The notes under the pieces are model-generated. The model saw only the letters and a list, made by a program, of their open reading frames with translations. It was not told the origin of the DNA and did no database searches. Shown in pieces: positions 16,266 through 24,943 of a stretch of DNA of 47,279 nt (positions are counted from its first letter, which is position 1; each line of letters opens with the position of its first letter). This stretch comes from Bryobacterales bacterium (GTDB taxonomy: Bacteria > Acidobacteriota > Terriglobia > Bryobacterales > Bryobacteraceae), in contig JAEUQC010000210.1 in the NCBI GenBank assembly GCA_016789905.1, forward strand, positions 1 to 47,279. The letters are read 5' to 3'. The position numbers were made by a program, and so were the translations under genes.

Positions 16266-18410
16266 CTAGGATCCGGGCCGCAGATTGCGGTCGAAAAAGC
16301 CGGTGATGGCCTGCAACATATGGAGACGCAGCGGGCCGGTGACACCGTGGCTTTTGAGCGGATAGAACATCATTTCAAACTGTTTGCCGGCGCGCTGAAG
16401 GGCCTCCATCATGTGCTGCGAGTTCTGGAAGAGAACATTGTCGTCCTGAAAATTATGGACGAGCATGAGCTTGCCCTCCAGGCTGGCGGCGGCGCTGACG
16501 GGGCTTGCGGCCTTGTACCCATCCTCGTTGCGGGAGGGCAGGCCCATGTAGCGCTCCGTGTAGATGGTGTCGTAATGGCGCCAATCGGTGACCGGTGCGC
16601 CGGCGACGCCGGCGGCGAAGGTCTTGGAGTGCGTCTGGGCGTAGAGCGTCATGTAGCCGCCATAACTCCAGCCGTAGATGCCGATGCGAGCGGGGTCGAC
16701 GAAGCCCTGTTTGACCAGATAATCGACGCCTTCCAGTTGATCGGCCAGTTCGATTTTGCCGAACTGTTTGTGCACCACTTTCTCAAAGGCGTGGCCGCGA
16801 AAGTTGGACCCGCGATTATCCATGCGCCATATGACATAGCCGCTGGCGGCGAGGGCTTGTTCCCAGTTGGCGCCGGACCATAAGTCACGCACGGTTTGGA
16901 CGTGGGGGCCGCCGTACACCATAACAATGGCCGGGTATTTGCGCGCCGGATCGAAGTTGGCGGGGCGGATGAGCTGGCCGTAAAAGAGCGTGCCGTCTTT
17001 GCCGCGGAAACTCAGATTCTCGACTGGCTGGAGGGTATAGTCGATTTTTTCGATCGGGGTATCGCGGAGAACGGTGAGAGGGGTGCCGGCATTGTCGAAC
17101 AGCGTCTGGCGCAGGGGAGATTTTGTGCTCTGCCAGCCGTCGATATAGAAGGCCGCGTTGGGCGCCATGGAGATGGTGTGCGTGCCGGGCTGGGTGGTGC
17201 GCTGGCGCAGTTCGCCGGTAGCGAGTTTGACCGAATAGAGATGCCGTTCGAGGGGGCTCGCCTTAGTAGTGGTGACCCAGGCGGTGGTGTGGGAAGAGTC
17301 AACGGCGGCGAGTTCAAGCACTTCCCAATCGCCGCTGGTGAGTTGTTTCGGTTCGCCTTCCCCGTAGAGATAAAGATGGCGGAAACCGCTTCGTTCACTG
17401 GCCCATAGGAAGCGGCCATCGGGAAGGAAATGGAGAATGTTGTGGAGGTTGACCCAAGCCGGATCGCGCTCTTCGAGAAGGAGGCGAGGCTTGCCGGTGG
17501 CAGTTGCGAAGGCGAGGAGTTCAAGGTGATCCTGGACGCGGGAGAGGCGCTGGACGGCGAGTTCCTTGCCGCTGGGCATCCATTGCACACGGGCGATTAA
17601 CTTGTCCGTGGTGGGGCCAATATCCATCCAATGCGTCTTGCCGCCCCGGGCGGGGACGACGCCGAGGCGCACATTGGCATTGGGGGTACCGGCTTTGGGA
17701 AAGCGCTGCGGTTCGGCGACGGCCTGGATGGGCGAGGCGTCAACGTGCGGGTGGATCATTTCGGGGCTGACATCGAACTGGAGATAGGCGATATCGCGGC
17801 TACTGGGCGACCACCACCAGGCACGGGAGATTTGAAGTTCTTCGGGGTATACCCAATCGAGGCGGCCATTCCAGCGCGTGGCCGTGCCGTCGTGGGTAAG
17901 GCGGCGGGGCTTGCCGCCCGCAACGGGGAGGACGTAGAGATCGTTGTTGAGACGGTAGCCGATGAATGTGCCGTCGGGGGAGAGTTGGGCATCGTCTTCC
18001 GATTCCGGGGTGGCGGTGAGTTGGCGGGTGTCGCCGGTGGCCGCGTCGATGAGGAAGAGATCGCCGGAGACAGCGAGGAGCACGGTTTTGCCGTCGTGGG
18101 ACCACTGCGGACGGGCGCCGGCGACGCGGCGATTCTGCCACTGAAAGGCGCCGGAGGATTTTGCGGATTTTGCCTTGCCTTCGAGATCAGCGAGGGAGGC
18201 GAGGACGCGGGAATCTTTGCCGGCGCAATCGTAGAGGCGAAGCTTGCGGGCCTCGGTGAAAAGGAAGCGAGCGCCATCGGGCGACCAAGCGGCCTGGATA
18301 ATATCGGGCGGACGGACGGCGGCGGCGGCCTCCAGCGTGACCGGCTTTTTATCGGCCCAAAGAGCCGCGGAGCAGAGCGCGGCGACGGCACAACGGTGGA
18401 GGGATTTCAC
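16266..18410 (-). CDS. S9 family peptidase, dipeptidyl-peptidase IV-like
   Basis: A 714-residue exported serine peptidase. The signal peptide is MKSLHRCAVAALCSAALWA. A beta-propeller (about 30-440, AAWSPDGARFLF and similar blades) is followed by the alpha/beta-hydrolase domain. The catalytic triad is S582 (GWSYGG), D656 or D657 (NFQDDNVLF) and H688 (LKSHGVTG). It probably removes N-terminal dipeptides in the periplasm. The start is GTG at 18410, overlapping the stop of the upstream glycosyltransferase gene (GTGA), so the two are co-transcribed. The 99 bp between this gene and the convergent sulfatase hold only a weak hairpin without a T tract. Confidence 0.9.
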   Translation of the reverse strand: MKSLHRCAVAALCSAALWADKKPVTLEAAAAVRPPDIIQAAWSPDGARFLFTEARKLRLYDCAGKDSRVLASLADLEGKAKSAKSSGAFQWQNRRVAGARPQWSHDGKTVLLAVSGDLFLIDAATGDTRQLTATPESEDDAQLSPDGTFIGYRLNNDLYVLPVAGGKPRRLTHDGTATRWNGRLDWVYPEELQISRAWWWSPSSRDIAYLQFDVSPEMIHPHVDASPIQAVAEPQRFPKAGTPNANVRLGVVPARGGKTHWMDIGPTTDKLIARVQWMPSGKELAVQRLSRVQDHLELLAFATATGKPRLLLEERDPAWVNLHNILHFLPDGRFLWASERSGFRHLYLYGEGEPKQLTSGDWEVLELAAVDSSHTTAWVTTTKASPLERHLYSVKLATGELRQRTTQPGTHTISMAPNAAFYIDGWQSTKSPLRQTLFDNAGTPLTVLRDTPIEKIDYTLQPVENLSFRGKDGTLFYGQLIRPANFDPARKYPAIVMVYGGPHVQTVRDLWSGANWEQALAASGYVIWRMDNRGSNFRGHAFEKVVHKQFGKIELADQLEGVDYLVKQGFVDPARIGIYGWSYGGYMTLYAQTHSKTFAAGVAGAPVTDWRHYDTIYTERYMGLPSRNEDGYKAASPVSAAASLEGKLMLVHNFQDDNVLFQNSQHMMEALQRAGKQFEMMFYPLKSHGVTGPLRLHMLQAITGFFDRNLRPGS

Positions 18411-19915
18411 ATCCCTGATTGTAACGGGCGGAGACGGCGGATAAGGAACCGCGAATTCTGGAAAACGGTTTCGAGATCGGGGCGGGTTTTCCAGTCCTTG
18501 AGAATTTGTTCGCGTTCCTCGGTGCGGATTTCCTGCGAAAGGTCATTGGGTCCGATGAGCAGGTATTCAAGGTTTTCGGCTCGCATGTTGGCGATTAGCT
18601 GGAGGTGATAGGCGACGATGGCGGGGTTGTCATTCGTGTAGAAGAGGCGCGTGGGGCAATGGATGCCGATGCCATGGCGGCCGGTATGGCGGCGGAGCGA
18701 AGGGTCCTCATAGACGAGAAAATTCGCGTTTTCCGGTGTATTGGCGCGGATCCAGGCGTAGGCCTGTTCGCGGTCCGGGGCCATGGCTTTGTAGTTGGCC
18801 GGAATTTGGGGCGAATATTTCCAGGCGGCGACGGCGTTGCGCTGGAGCGTCCAGAGGGCGCCGGCGGCGACCATGGCGGAGATGACAATGGTGGCGCCGC
18901 GCTGCTTGATCCAGGTAACGCTGAGCATGCTTTTGAAGTGGCGGAACTCCGTGAGCAAGCCATCGAGCAGGAGCGGAAGAAGCGGATAGAGAAAGCGCGA
19001 ATTGGGGACGAAATTCCAGACAACGAGCAGGGCCATATAGGGGAAGGCCATGACGATGTAGGGCGACGGCCCGTTGGCGCGGACCTGGCGGACGAGGCCG
19101 GAGATGGCGCCGAAGAGAAGTAACCGGGCGAAGTTGACCTCCCAGAAAGAGTCACCGGAGTTGAAAAAGAGGAGGCTGCCCATGCTGCCGATGAGTTCCT
19201 GCGCGTTGATGGCGAGGACGGTGGAGAGGATATTGAAATCCATGTTCTGGCGGAAGAACTGCGTGTAGGAGAGGTAATAGACGAGGCCGCCGGTGAGGTT
19301 GGAGGGTGTGTGGGAGGCGACGAACCAAGACCAAAGGAGAAAGAAGGGGGCGAAAATGGCCGCGAATTCGGCGGCGTCGCGCGGGCGGCGCTTCCAGAGG
19401 AGCCAGAGAATGGCGCCAGCGGGGAGGGCGACGAGAGCGGTGCGGGCGAGATAGGCCAAGCCGGCGGCGAGGGCGGCGGCGCGCGTGCGGCCGCGCTCGA
19501 GTTCGCGGATGGAGAGGACGAGAAGGACCGTAGCGAAGACTTCGGAAAGCGCGGTGCCGGCGAAGACGACGGAGAAGACGTTCCAGCCGATGAGGAAGAC
19601 GATGGCCGCGTCGCCACGCCAACGCCACAACTGCCAGAGGAGCAGGGGCAGGGGGAGCCAGACGAGAAAGAGCAGAGCCGGTTCCCAACGGGCGCCAAGA
19701 GCGAGATAGAGCGGAAACAGCGGTGGATACTTTACTTGCCAGGGTTCGCCGGGGAGACTTTCAACCTTGAGACCGCGGCCTTCGGCGAGGGCGGCGGCGG
19801 TGCCGGCGTAGAGGCCGTCGTCATGAAAATAACCAAGGTGGGGGAGACCGCCCGCTTGCCAGAGCGACCACAGCGAAGGCAGCAGGGCCACCAGGGTTAT
19901 GAGGACTTTCCACAT
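18407..19915 (-). CDS. ArnT/PMT-like membrane glycosyltransferase (GT-C fold)
   Basis: A 502-residue polytopic membrane protein. The first periplasmic loop carries YFHDDGLYAGTAAALAEG, with D32-D33 matching the acidic pair of GT-C enzymes such as ArnT and dolichyl-phosphate-mannose mannosyltransferases. About eleven hydrophobic segments are visible, and the last ~130 residues form a periplasmic domain (WIRANTPENANFLVYEDP). It presumably transfers a sugar from a polyprenyl-phosphate donor to lipid or protein. It lies immediately upstream of and coupled to the S9 peptidase; no functional link between them is obvious. Confidence 0.8.
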   Translation of the reverse strand: MWKVLITLVALLPSLWSLWQAGGLPHLGYFHDDGLYAGTAAALAEGRGLKVESLPGEPWQVKYPPLFPLYLALGARWEPALLFLVWLPLPLLLWQLWRWRGDAAIVFLIGWNVFSVVFAGTALSEVFATVLLVLSIRELERGRTRAAALAAGLAYLARTALVALPAGAILWLLWKRRPRDAAEFAAIFAPFFLLWSWFVASHTPSNLTGGLVYYLSYTQFFRQNMDFNILSTVLAINAQELIGSMGSLLFFNSGDSFWEVNFARLLLFGAISGLVRQVRANGPSPYIVMAFPYMALLVVWNFVPNSRFLYPLLPLLLDGLLTEFRHFKSMLSVTWIKQRGATIVISAMVAAGALWTLQRNAVAAWKYSPQIPANYKAMAPDREQAYAWIRANTPENANFLVYEDPSLRRHTGRHGIGIHCPTRLFYTNDNPAIVAYHLQLIANMRAENLEYLLIGPNDLSQEIRTEEREQILKDWKTRPDLETVFQNSRFLIRRLRPLQSGM

Positions 19916-19956
19916 GTTGAGCGAAACTCAGGATAACAGGGTACGCTCATAATGAT

Positions 19957-21357
19957 ATGAAACTCACCTTTCGCGGGGCCGCGCGCACGGTAACCGGCTC
20001 CATGCACGAGATCCAGACCGGCCATCGCCGCTTGCTGCTTGATTGCGGAATGTACCAGGGAAGGCGCAAGGAGGCGGCGGAGCGGAACCGGCATTTCCCG
20101 TTCGCGCCGGCGGAGGTGGACGCGCTGCTGCTGTCGCACGCGCATATCGACCATTCGGGGAATTTGCCGAACCTGACATCAAATGGGTTCGGCGGGCCGA
20201 TTTTCACGACGGCGGCGACGCGGGATTTGTGCGCGTCGATGCTGGCCGATTCGGCGTTCATTCAGGAGAAAGACGCGGAGTTTATGAACCGGCGCAATTC
20301 GCGGCGGCGGCGAGTGATCGAGGAATTGACCAGCGAACCGGTGGAGCCGCTGTACACGATAAATGACGCGAAGGCGGCGATGGAGCAGTTCCGGGATGTG
20401 GACATGCACTCCAGGACAGAAGTGCTGCCCGGTGTGTTTTCCACGACGCACGAGGCTGGGCACATGCTGGGTTCGACGTTTTTGGAACTGGAACTGGAGG
20501 GGAAGAAGCTGTTGTTTTCCGGGGACATCGGGCGGTGTTGTTTGCCGATTATCCGCGACCCGGAGCGGGCTTGCGCGGCCGATATTTTGATCATGGAAAG
20601 CACGTATGGCGACCGGCTGCACCAGCCGATGATGCACGCCAAAGACAAGTTGGCGCATATCATCAACACGACGGCGCGGCGGGGCGGGAAGATCATCGCG
20701 CCGGCGTTCGCGGTGGGACGGACGCAGCAGATTGTGCTGATGATTCACGAGTTGATCCATGAAGGGAAGATCAGCGAGATTCCGGTGTTTGTGGATAGTC
20801 CGCTGGCGGTGAATGTGACCGAAGCGTTCCGGAAGCACACCGAATGTTACGACGTGGAAACGAACGCGTTCCTGGACAACGGCGACGATCCGTTCGGATT
20901 CCGGCGGCTGCGGTATATACGGGACGTGGAGGAATCCAAGGCGTTGAACGATGTGCGGGTGCCGTGCATCATTTTGTCGGCTTCGGGGATGGCGGAAGCC
21001 GGGCGGGTGCTGCATCACTTGCGGAACAACGTGGGCGACCCGCGGAATACGGTGTTGATAACGGGGTTCCAGGCGGAGAATACGTTGGGGCGGAAGCTGT
21101 TGGACGGGGAGAAGGAAGTGAACATCTTCGGGGAGCCGGTGCGGGTGCGGGCGGAGGTGTTGAAAATCAACGAACTGAGCGGACATGCGGATCAACAGGA
21201 GTTGCTGGCGTGGATGGAACCGCTGGTGAAGACGGTGAAACACGTGTTCCTGGTGCATGGGGAGTATACACAGCAGCAGGCGCTGGCGGCGGCGATGCTG
21301 GAGCGGTACAACATTAAGGCGACGATACCGGAACGGGGGGAGTCCTTCACGGTTTAG
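19957..21357 (+). CDS. Beta-CASP metallo-beta-lactamase-fold RNase-like protein
   Basis: A 466-residue cytoplasmic protein. The MBL signature H61-A-H63-I-D65-H66 is present with further Zn ligands in THEAGHMLGS and FSGDIG. An inserted beta-CASP domain follows (MESTYGDRLH, FAVGRTQQIVL, VFVDSPLAV). The C-terminal RNA-specificity segment has SGHADQQEL and VHGE. The whole length and order match bacterial CPSF73-like ribonucleases (YpuA/TTHA0252 type). It is divergent from the glycosyltransferase across 41 bp, in which CATAAT (19948-19953) is a weak -10 candidate. No Shine-Dalgarno is evident before ATG 19957. Confidence 0.9.
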   Translation: MKLTFRGAARTVTGSMHEIQTGHRRLLLDCGMYQGRRKEAAERNRHFPFAPAEVDALLLSHAHIDHSGNLPNLTSNGFGGPIFTTAATRDLCASMLADSAFIQEKDAEFMNRRNSRRRRVIEELTSEPVEPLYTINDAKAAMEQFRDVDMHSRTEVLPGVFSTTHEAGHMLGSTFLELELEGKKLLFSGDIGRCCLPIIRDPERACAADILIMESTYGDRLHQPMMHAKDKLAHIINTTARRGGKIIAPAFAVGRTQQIVLMIHELIHEGKISEIPVFVDSPLAVNVTEAFRKHTECYDVETNAFLDNGDDPFGFRRLRYIRDVEESKALNDVRVPCIILSASGMAEAGRVLHHLRNNVGDPRNTVLITGFQAENTLGRKLLDGEKEVNIFGEPVRVRAEVLKINELSGHADQQELLAWMEPLVKTVKHVFLVHGEYTQQQALAAAMLERYNIKATIPERGESFTV

Positions 21358-21358
21358 G

Positions 21359-21368
21359 GTACTAGTAC
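21359..21368. promoter_or_regulatory. 10-bp palindrome GTACTAGTAC
   Basis: A perfect palindrome two bases after the RNase stop codon, in the 92-bp gap before the small membrane protein gene. It could be an operator half-site pair or chance. The rest of the gap is G-rich, with no clear terminator. Confidence 0.25.
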
Positions 21369-21449
21369 GTCGCGGGAAAAGTTTTGGGAGGGGCGGTCTA
21401 TTGGTGGAACTCTTAGCCGCGGGTAGCCTAGTGGGGAAGAGCCAGCCGC

Positions 21450-21737
21450 ATGACGCAGACACTCTACCACTACTCGTATTTGCAAGTACTCGACTTTCTA
21501 ACGACGGTCGCGTTTTTGATTAATGGCGTGAGCGAAGGGAACCCGGTGGTCGCATGGGCGATCAACTCGTTTCCGTCGCCGCTGGCCGGGTTGGCGGCAG
21601 TGAAGATACTGGCGCTGGCGCTGGGGGTGTATTGTTGGCAGACGGCGAAGGGGCAACTGTTGGGGCGGATCAACATCGGCTTCGCGGTGCTGGTGGCGTG
21701 GAATCTGCTTTCGCTGATCCTGAAAACGGCGAACTAA
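21450..21737 (+). CDS. Small three-helix membrane protein, DUF5658-like
   Basis: A 95-residue protein with three hydrophobic segments. The first carries LQVLDFLTTVAFLINGVSEGNPV, whose pattern 'LD.lTT..fl..G..E.NP' fits DUF5658 as I recall it. The acidic and Asn residues inside the membrane span are conserved features of that family. The function is unknown. The last 4 bp overlap the end of the convergent protease gene (CTAA at 21734-21737). Confidence 0.6.
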   Translation: MTQTLYHYSYLQVLDFLTTVAFLINGVSEGNPVVAWAINSFPSPLAGLAAVKILALALGVYCWQTAKGQLLGRINIGFAVLVAWNLLSLILKTAN

Positions 21738-24040
21738 TTGGCGGTGAATTGCAGTTCGCGAGTGGCGTCGCCGGCCTTCAGCCGAAAGATGTTGACGCCT
21801 GCCAGCGGGCCCAGACGGACCGAGGCGGCGAAAAGGCCAGGAGATTCCAGGTCGAGTGAGGTAATGGAAATGACGGCACCGTTGCCGGCGACTGCTTCGA
21901 TTTCCGGTTGGGCGTTGGGAACGGGCACGCCTTCCGCGTCAGTGACGCGGAAGTAGACGGCGTTGCGCAACTGGCCGTTGCGACGGCCGGACGGCGTTTG
22001 CGAAAGCACGGGAATGGCAGCCGGAGCGCCGGCGGCGGCGGCACACCAGTAGGGCGCGCGGATTTCCGTATACGCGCCAGTGATGCGGATAAAACCTTCG
22101 CAGGCGGTGGCATTGGCGATCGTGAGCGCCAGTTCCCCGCTCTGGCCGGCGGGGACTTCGAGGGTGGAGGCGGAGAGAAACGGGGCGGCTGAGGCGGAGG
22201 ATGACTCGACCTGAATCGAGTAGAGGGCCGGTTCGGCGGTGAGGTTGTGGACACGGAATGTCTGGTTCGATTTGAGGGTCAAGGTGGCTGGGGAAACGGC
22301 GGCGCGAGCATTGAGGGAAGCGGCGACATTCATCTGGCCGGCGCCCATTTTCTGAACGGCCTCGGCGATGGAGGCGGCCGAGTTGATAAGCAGGGAGCGA
22401 TACTGTTCCACGGTGAGGCCGGGGCGGGCGCTTTTCAGGATGGCCAAGGCGCCGGAGGCCAGAGGGGCGGAAAAACTGGTGCCGCTGACAAGAGCGTAGC
22501 CATCGGCGCTGTACATGTCGCCATTGGGATCGAAGCTCTGTGTGGCAACGTAGAAACTGCCGCCGACGGCGACGAGTTCGGGCTTGATGGAAACATCGAC
22601 ATTGGGACCGATGGCGGAGAAGGCGGCGACGCGGTTGAACACCTGCGGGACGGGGCCGATGGTAAAAAGCAGGGAGACATTGGCGCCAATGCCGCGCGCT
22701 TTAAGCAGCAAGCCATTTTGGTGGCTGACCATTTCGGCGGGGAGCGTGGCGGCTCCGACGCCCATGGTGATGGGAGAGGGATCGAGTTCCGTGGCGTAGA
22801 CGATGGCGGCGGCGGCGCCGGCACGTTCGGCGTTGTTGAGCTTGGTTTCAAACGTGCAGACGCCACGGAGGATGAGGGCGAGTCGGCCAGTGAGGCTGCC
22901 GGAGGGGAGGGACTGGCAGGCGAGGCCGTTTTCATCGAGGCGAGCGACATCGGCGAGGGAGCCAGTGACGGGAGCGGCGGGAGGGGCGCCGCTGCCGCGG
23001 AAGGCGAGGACGGGGCCGAGACCTTCAACGTCGATGCTGGAGCCGAAAGTACGGTCATTGGGCGTGGCGCCGACGGCGATGGCCGAACGGGCAGTGGCGG
23101 GCGAAGAGACGGTGCCGAAATCGGGCCCGTTATTGCCAGCGGCGCAGACGACAAGGACACCTGCTTCGGCGGCCTTGTCGACGGCGGCGACGAGGGGGTC
23201 GTCTTCGAGACGGGAAGCGATATCGCTGCCGAGGCTGAGGTTGATGATGTCCATGCCATCGGCGACGGCATCGTCGATGGCTTTGAGGATGGCGGCGTCG
23301 GTGGCGCCGTCGTTGATGCCGGGAGTGCCGAAGACCTTATAGCTGCCGATGTAGGCGGCGGGGGCGACGCCCTGGATGGTGGCCAGCGGGGCGGCGGCGC
23401 GGAGACCGGCGGCGACGACGGCAAGGGCGGTGCCGTGGCCGACGCGGTCGCGGGCGGAAGTATCGGAATCCCGGCGCGCAAGCAAGTGGACGTAACTTCG
23501 GGCGACAATTACCTTGCTGTTAGTAAATATTTCGTCGGTGATTGTATTGGTTCGCGGGTAAGTGGCGGGGACTGGCAGCGGCGCGTTCTGGAGGCTGGGG
23601 TGGGCGTTATCGACGCCGGTGTCGATGATGGCGATTTTGACACCCGCGCCGGCTTTGGCGTCGCCAAGTTGATTCCAGGCTTCGGTGACGTGATGGATGG
23701 CGACGGCGCGATCGAGCATGCGCTTCACGGTACGCATGGGACGAACCCGGCGGACGCCGGGGAGTTGAGAGAGACGGGCGGCCTGGGCGGCATCGGCAGT
23801 AACAAACAGGGCATTTCCAATGGTTTCGACGCCGCCATCGACGGCGACACCGGCGCCGAGGCGCGCTTGCAGTTCGCGCTGCTCGGAACGAATGGCAGCC
23901 CGGCGGGCGGCGGCCGCGCCGCGGCGCTTGCGGGTATGGTCGACAATGGAATCGCCGTCGAGTTCGACGATGTAGCGCCCCGGGATCACCTGGCCAGAGA
24001 CAACGCGGGCGATAAGAAGCAACAGGGCAAGATATCGCAT
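21734..24040 (-). CDS. Secreted subtilisin-like serine protease (S8) with PA domain
   Basis: A 768-residue exported protease. Signal peptide (MRYLALLLLIARVVSGQ), then an I9-like prodomain (about 20-105, GRYIVELDGD), then the S8 catalytic domain with D140 (IIDTGVD), H202 (VGHGTA), oxyanion N302/N303 (CAAGNNGPD) and S522 (SGTSFSAP). A protease-associated insert lies at about 360-460 (GRLALILRGVCTFETKLNNAE). The C-terminal ~200 residues form beta-sandwich-like repeats. It is three bases downstream of an unknown exported-protein gene and convergent with the DUF5658-like gene. It is probably an extracellular degradative protease. Confidence 0.92.
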   Translation of the reverse strand: MRYLALLLLIARVVSGQVIPGRYIVELDGDSIVDHTRKRRGAAAARRAAIRSEQRELQARLGAGVAVDGGVETIGNALFVTADAAQAARLSQLPGVRRVRPMRTVKRMLDRAVAIHHVTEAWNQLGDAKAGAGVKIAIIDTGVDNAHPSLQNAPLPVPATYPRTNTITDEIFTNSKVIVARSYVHLLARRDSDTSARDRVGHGTALAVVAAGLRAAAPLATIQGVAPAAYIGSYKVFGTPGINDGATDAAILKAIDDAVADGMDIINLSLGSDIASRLEDDPLVAAVDKAAEAGVLVVCAAGNNGPDFGTVSSPATARSAIAVGATPNDRTFGSSIDVEGLGPVLAFRGSGAPPAAPVTGSLADVARLDENGLACQSLPSGSLTGRLALILRGVCTFETKLNNAERAGAAAAIVYATELDPSPITMGVGAATLPAEMVSHQNGLLLKARGIGANVSLLFTIGPVPQVFNRVAAFSAIGPNVDVSIKPELVAVGGSFYVATQSFDPNGDMYSADGYALVSGTSFSAPLASGALAILKSARPGLTVEQYRSLLINSAASIAEAVQKMGAGQMNVAASLNARAAVSPATLTLKSNQTFRVHNLTAEPALYSIQVESSSASAAPFLSASTLEVPAGQSGELALTIANATACEGFIRITGAYTEIRAPYWCAAAAGAPAAIPVLSQTPSGRRNGQLRNAVYFRVTDAEGVPVPNAQPEIEAVAGNGAVISITSLDLESPGLFAASVRLGPLAGVNIFRLKAGDATRELQFTAN

Positions 24041-24043
24041 GAC

Positions 24044-24775
24044 TTACAGCTCCAATTTGCCCTTGTAGTTCATATCTCGCAGTTTGAATTTCTGGTGGAT
24101 GTCCATCGGTCCGGCGTTGGCGGCGAACTCAATGTTGCCGCCGGAATCGGAGAGATTGGCATAGCGCGGGAAACGGAGGCTGGCGATGAGGTGGTTGCTG
24201 TGTTCGGGTACGCTGACGGCGGTGGGACGGAGGGGAGGGTGCCCTTTGACGAGCAGAGTGGCGGATTCCAGGAGTTGGGCTTCGAAGCGGCGGACGCCTT
24301 GGGGGATCATCCCGGCGGGGAATCCGGCGACGTCAATGAGGTACTCCGCTTCGGAGCCTTCGAGCAGGTCCCGCGCTTTGGCGGATTGGAGACCGTCGCG
24401 GCCAAACTGATGAAGGGCGAGGGCCTGACGGATCGGGAGAGCGCTGGACCAGCGGGTGGTAAGGTATATTTCCGTTTGCACGGGGGGAGCGTTGGAATCG
24501 TCGACGCGCGGGACACGGTTGGCGGAGGTGCTGGAGGCGGAGGGCCAACCCTTGGGAAAACCGAGCGGCTCGCCGATTTGGGCGAATTCGGAGGCGCTGA
24601 ATTGCCGGCGGGCAGGGGCGGAAAAGCGGAAGGGGAGCGTGGAGGGACGGGCCCAGGGAGAATCGGTGAGGAGCTTATCGAGATAGTCGCCGGACCAATC
24701 GGGGAAGGAACGATCCCAGTTGCGGGCGGCAAGCGGGGCCAGCGGAGCGGTGGAGAGGAAGAAACGGCGTGTCAT
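24044..24775 (-). CDS. Uncharacterised exported protein (Tat-like leader)
   Basis: A 243-residue protein I do not recognise. The leader TRRFFLSTAPLAPLAA is twin-arginine-like, and the mature start NWDRSFPDWSGDYLDKLL is rich in aromatic residues. The body is predicted alpha/beta with many short strands (TEIYLTTRWSSALP, FEAQLLESATLLVKGH). The start was set at ATG 24775; a GTG two codons upstream (24781) is also possible. It precedes the S8 protease by 3 bp, so the two are surely co-transcribed. It may act as a chaperone, inhibitor or substrate of the protease, which is inference from position only. Confidence 0.65.
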   Translation of the reverse strand: MTRRFFLSTAPLAPLAARNWDRSFPDWSGDYLDKLLTDSPWARPSTLPFRFSAPARRQFSASEFAQIGEPLGFPKGWPSASSTSANRVPRVDDSNAPPVQTEIYLTTRWSSALPIRQALALHQFGRDGLQSAKARDLLEGSEAEYLIDVAGFPAGMIPQGVRRFEAQLLESATLLVKGHPPLRPTAVSVPEHSNHLIASLRFPRYANLSDSGGNIEFAANAGPMDIHQKFKLRDMNYKGKLEL

Positions 24776-24873
24776 CGTCACACCGTTGCGACGCGGCCTG
24801 CTTCAGGCCCGTTGCCCAGTCATCGGATTCCTAACACTTCTTTACAAGCGCGAAAGGCCAGTACCGAAGCATG

Positions 24874-24935
24874 TAAAGTACCTAGTTTGCATAAGGTATA
24901 AAGGTGACGGCGCAAACAGACGATGAACGGGAGAG
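24874..24935 (+). promoter_or_regulatory. Putative promoter and Shine-Dalgarno of the kinase pair
   Basis: In the 168-bp gap between divergent genes, TATAAA (24897-24902) could be a -10 box; the hexamer 17 bp upstream (TAAAGT) is a poor -35. GGGAGAG at 24929-24935 is a good Shine-Dalgarno 8 bp before the GTG at 24944 and supports that start. AGTACC occurs twice shortly before the -10 candidate. Confidence 0.4.
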
Positions 24936-24943
24936 CTTAACGC

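Noticed and set aside
20179..21462. A 427-codon minus-strand frame opposite the beta-CASP RNase
   Set aside because: Arg-, Gln- and His-rich shadow without motifs.
22247..24901. An 884-codon plus-strand open frame opposite the S8 protease and exported-protein genes
   Set aside because: Its product is low-complexity Gly/Asp/Ala/Glu, the mirror of GC-rich codons on the other strand. The minus-strand frames have complete domains and catalytic residues.
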